Positions 4,382-5,418 of a DNA stretch of 5,418 nt are shown here, one piece after another. A program made the position numbers and the translations under genes. Source of the DNA: Thermoanaerobacteraceae bacterium (GTDB lineage Bacteria; Bacillota; Desulfotomaculia; Desulfotomaculales; Ammonificaceae); the NCBI GenBank assembly GCA_030016455.1, contig JASEJH010000066.1, forward strand, positions 1 to 5,418, in the 5' to 3' direction. Position 1 is the first letter of the stretch. Every line of letters starts with the position of its first letter. Below the pieces are notes generated by a model. That model did no database searches and was not told the DNA's origin. It was given only the letters and a program-made list of their open reading frames with translations.

Positions 4382-5418
4382 TTATAATGGGAAATACTCG
4401 ACCATTTCGCCGGCGGCCGCCCCCTCGGCGTCTAACCGCAGGCGCACCAGCCCGTCCGCCCGGGCGAGCGTGGCGATCAGCCCCGACTTCCCCAGCACCG
4501 GCTCCGCCACGAGTTCCCCGTTTTCAATCCTCAACGCGACCCGGACGTAGTCTTCCCGGCCCGGCGCCGACCGGAGCGACCGTCCGAGGCGGACCCGGAC
4601 CGGAGGCCGCGTTGACCTTTCCGGCTCTAACAACGGCCGCACTAAAAATTCGAAGACCACCAGCGCCGAGACCGGGTGGCCGGGGAGACCGAAAACCGCC
4701 TTGCCGTCAGCCACAGCGCCGACGGTCGGTTTTCCGGGCTTCACCGCCAGCCCGTGGAACAGGACCAGCGCCCCGGGGAGGGATGAAACCGCCTCCAGGG
4801 TCAGGTCCCGCGTGCCCACCGAACTTCCCCCGGAGAGCAGCACCAGTTCGGATTCCGCCACCGCCCGCGCCAGCACCTCCCGCAGGACCGGAAGCTCGTC
4901 CGGTACCAGGCCGAAAACCCTTGGATCCCCGCCCGCCGCCTTTACGGCGGCCGCCAGCGCCGGCGTATTCACGTCCCGGACCTGTCCGGGACCCGGGACG
5001 GCTTCGGCAGCCACCACCTCGTCGCCCGTCCCGATGATCCCCACCACGGGGCGACGCCGCACCGGGACGCGCGTCACGCCGCAGGCGGCCAGCAGCCCGA
5101 TATCATGGGGGCGCAGCCGTTTCCCCGCCTGCAAAACCACCTGGCCGGCCCGGACGTCGTCCCCGCGCCGGACCACATTTTCCTCCGGCGCCACCGGCCG
5201 CAACACCGCCACCGCATCCCCGGCCTCCTCGGTGTGTTCTACCATCACCACCGCGTCCGCCCCTTCCGGCAGCATGCCGCCCGTCGGGATGCGCCAGGCT
5301 TCGCCCGGCAGCAGCGGCCCGTCCGGCGCCCGCCCCATCAAAACCTCCCCCGCCACCCGGAGGTAGGCGGGCAGCCCTTCTGAAGCGCCGAACGTGTCTG
5401 CCGCCCGCACCGCGAAAC
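4382..5418 (-). CDS. moeA: Molybdopterin molybdenumtransferase MoeA (N-terminus off window)
   Basis: About 344 residues are visible and the frame continues past position 5418. The first visible residues, FAVRAADTF, are the tail of the MDGFAV motif, so about 60-70 N-terminal residues including the catalytic Asp are outside. An apparent start at 5410 is just the Val codon of FAV. Seen in order: PTGGMLPEGADAVVMVEHTE, VRRGDDV, IIGTGDEVV (GTGDE at 5032-5018), VNTPAL, VPDELPVL, LLSGGSSVGTRDLT (SGGSSVG at 4834-4814), KPGKPT, GLPGHPVSA (about 4687-4664), then domain IV with APGREDYVRVAL and GKSGLIATLARADG. These are classical MoeA signatures; the enzyme uses molybdate to turn adenylylated molybdopterin into active cofactor in the cytoplasm. 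It is the upstream partner of the fusion gene with a 32-nt gap, and the operon promoter must lie beyond the window. Confidence 0.97.
   Translation of the reverse strand, partial: FAVRAADTFGASEGLPAYLRVAGEVLMGRAPDGPLLPGEAWRIPTGGMLPEGADAVVMVEHTEEAGDAVAVLRPVAPEENVVRRGDDVRAGQVVLQAGKRLRPHDIGLLAACGVTRVPVRRRPVVGIIGTGDEVVAAEAVPGPGQVRDVNTPALAAAVKAAGGDPRVFGLVPDELPVLREVLARAVAESELVLLSGGSSVGTRDLTLEAVSSLPGALVLFHGLAVKPGKPTVGAVADGKAVFGLPGHPVSALVVFEFLVRPLLEPERSTRPPVRVRLGRSLRSAPGREDYVRVALRIENGELVAEPVLGKSGLIATLARADGLVRLRLDAEGAAAGEMVEYFPL

Noticed and set aside
2430..5037. Long plus-strand open frames (about 430 residues each) opposite the two moeA genes
   Set aside because: They are antisense shadows caused by high GC content and lack of stops; the minus strand encodes intact MoeA motifs throughout.

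Overview
The window is GC-rich and every gene I can support lies on the minus strand, so transcription runs from high to low coordinates. High GC3, G-rich Shine-Dalgarno sites, frequent GTG/TTG starts, an intrinsic terminator with a T-tract, and a MoeA fused to a molybdate-binding-like domain together suggest an anaerobic, Gram-positive-type Firmicute of the Moorella/Desulfotomaculum/Pelotomaculum kind. This placement is an inference from style and gene content; the sequence does not prove it.

Layout in transcription order: (1) 5418-4382, the C-terminal ~344 residues of a canonical molybdopterin molybdenumtransferase MoeA, whose N-terminus lies beyond the window edge. (2) 4349-2424, a complete 641-residue MoeA paralogue fused to a C-terminal PBP-like (COG1910-type) domain, 32 nt behind the first gene and probably in one operon with it. 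(3) 2394-2364, a strong intrinsic terminator closing that operon; a three-copy heptamer repeat overlaps the fusion gene's stop codon. (4) 2332-1760, a small exported protein of unknown function. It is followed in frame by 45 codons with coding-like composition, a second TGA and a short terminator-like hairpin, as if the gene once ended (or still ends) at 1622. (5) 1625-1596, a candidate promoter. (6) 1532-1053, complete moaC. (7) 1052-883, a 170-nt gap rich in inverted repeats, perhaps a structured leader. (8) 882-1, the N-terminal 294 residues of a GT-B glycosyltransferase of the TreT (trehalose glycosyltransferring synthase) type, whose C-terminus lies beyond position 1.

Three genes belong to molybdenum cofactor synthesis. 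MoaC makes cyclic pyranopterin monophosphate, an early step. The two MoeA proteins act last, inserting molybdate (or tungstate) into adenylylated molybdopterin. Two MoeA paralogues, one with a ligand-binding-like domain, suggest specialised metal handling such as Mo versus W choice or metal sensing; this is inference. The glycosyltransferase and the exported protein have no evident link to the cofactor and may simply be neighbours. I see no mobile element, tRNA, rRNA, CRISPR array or phage gene.
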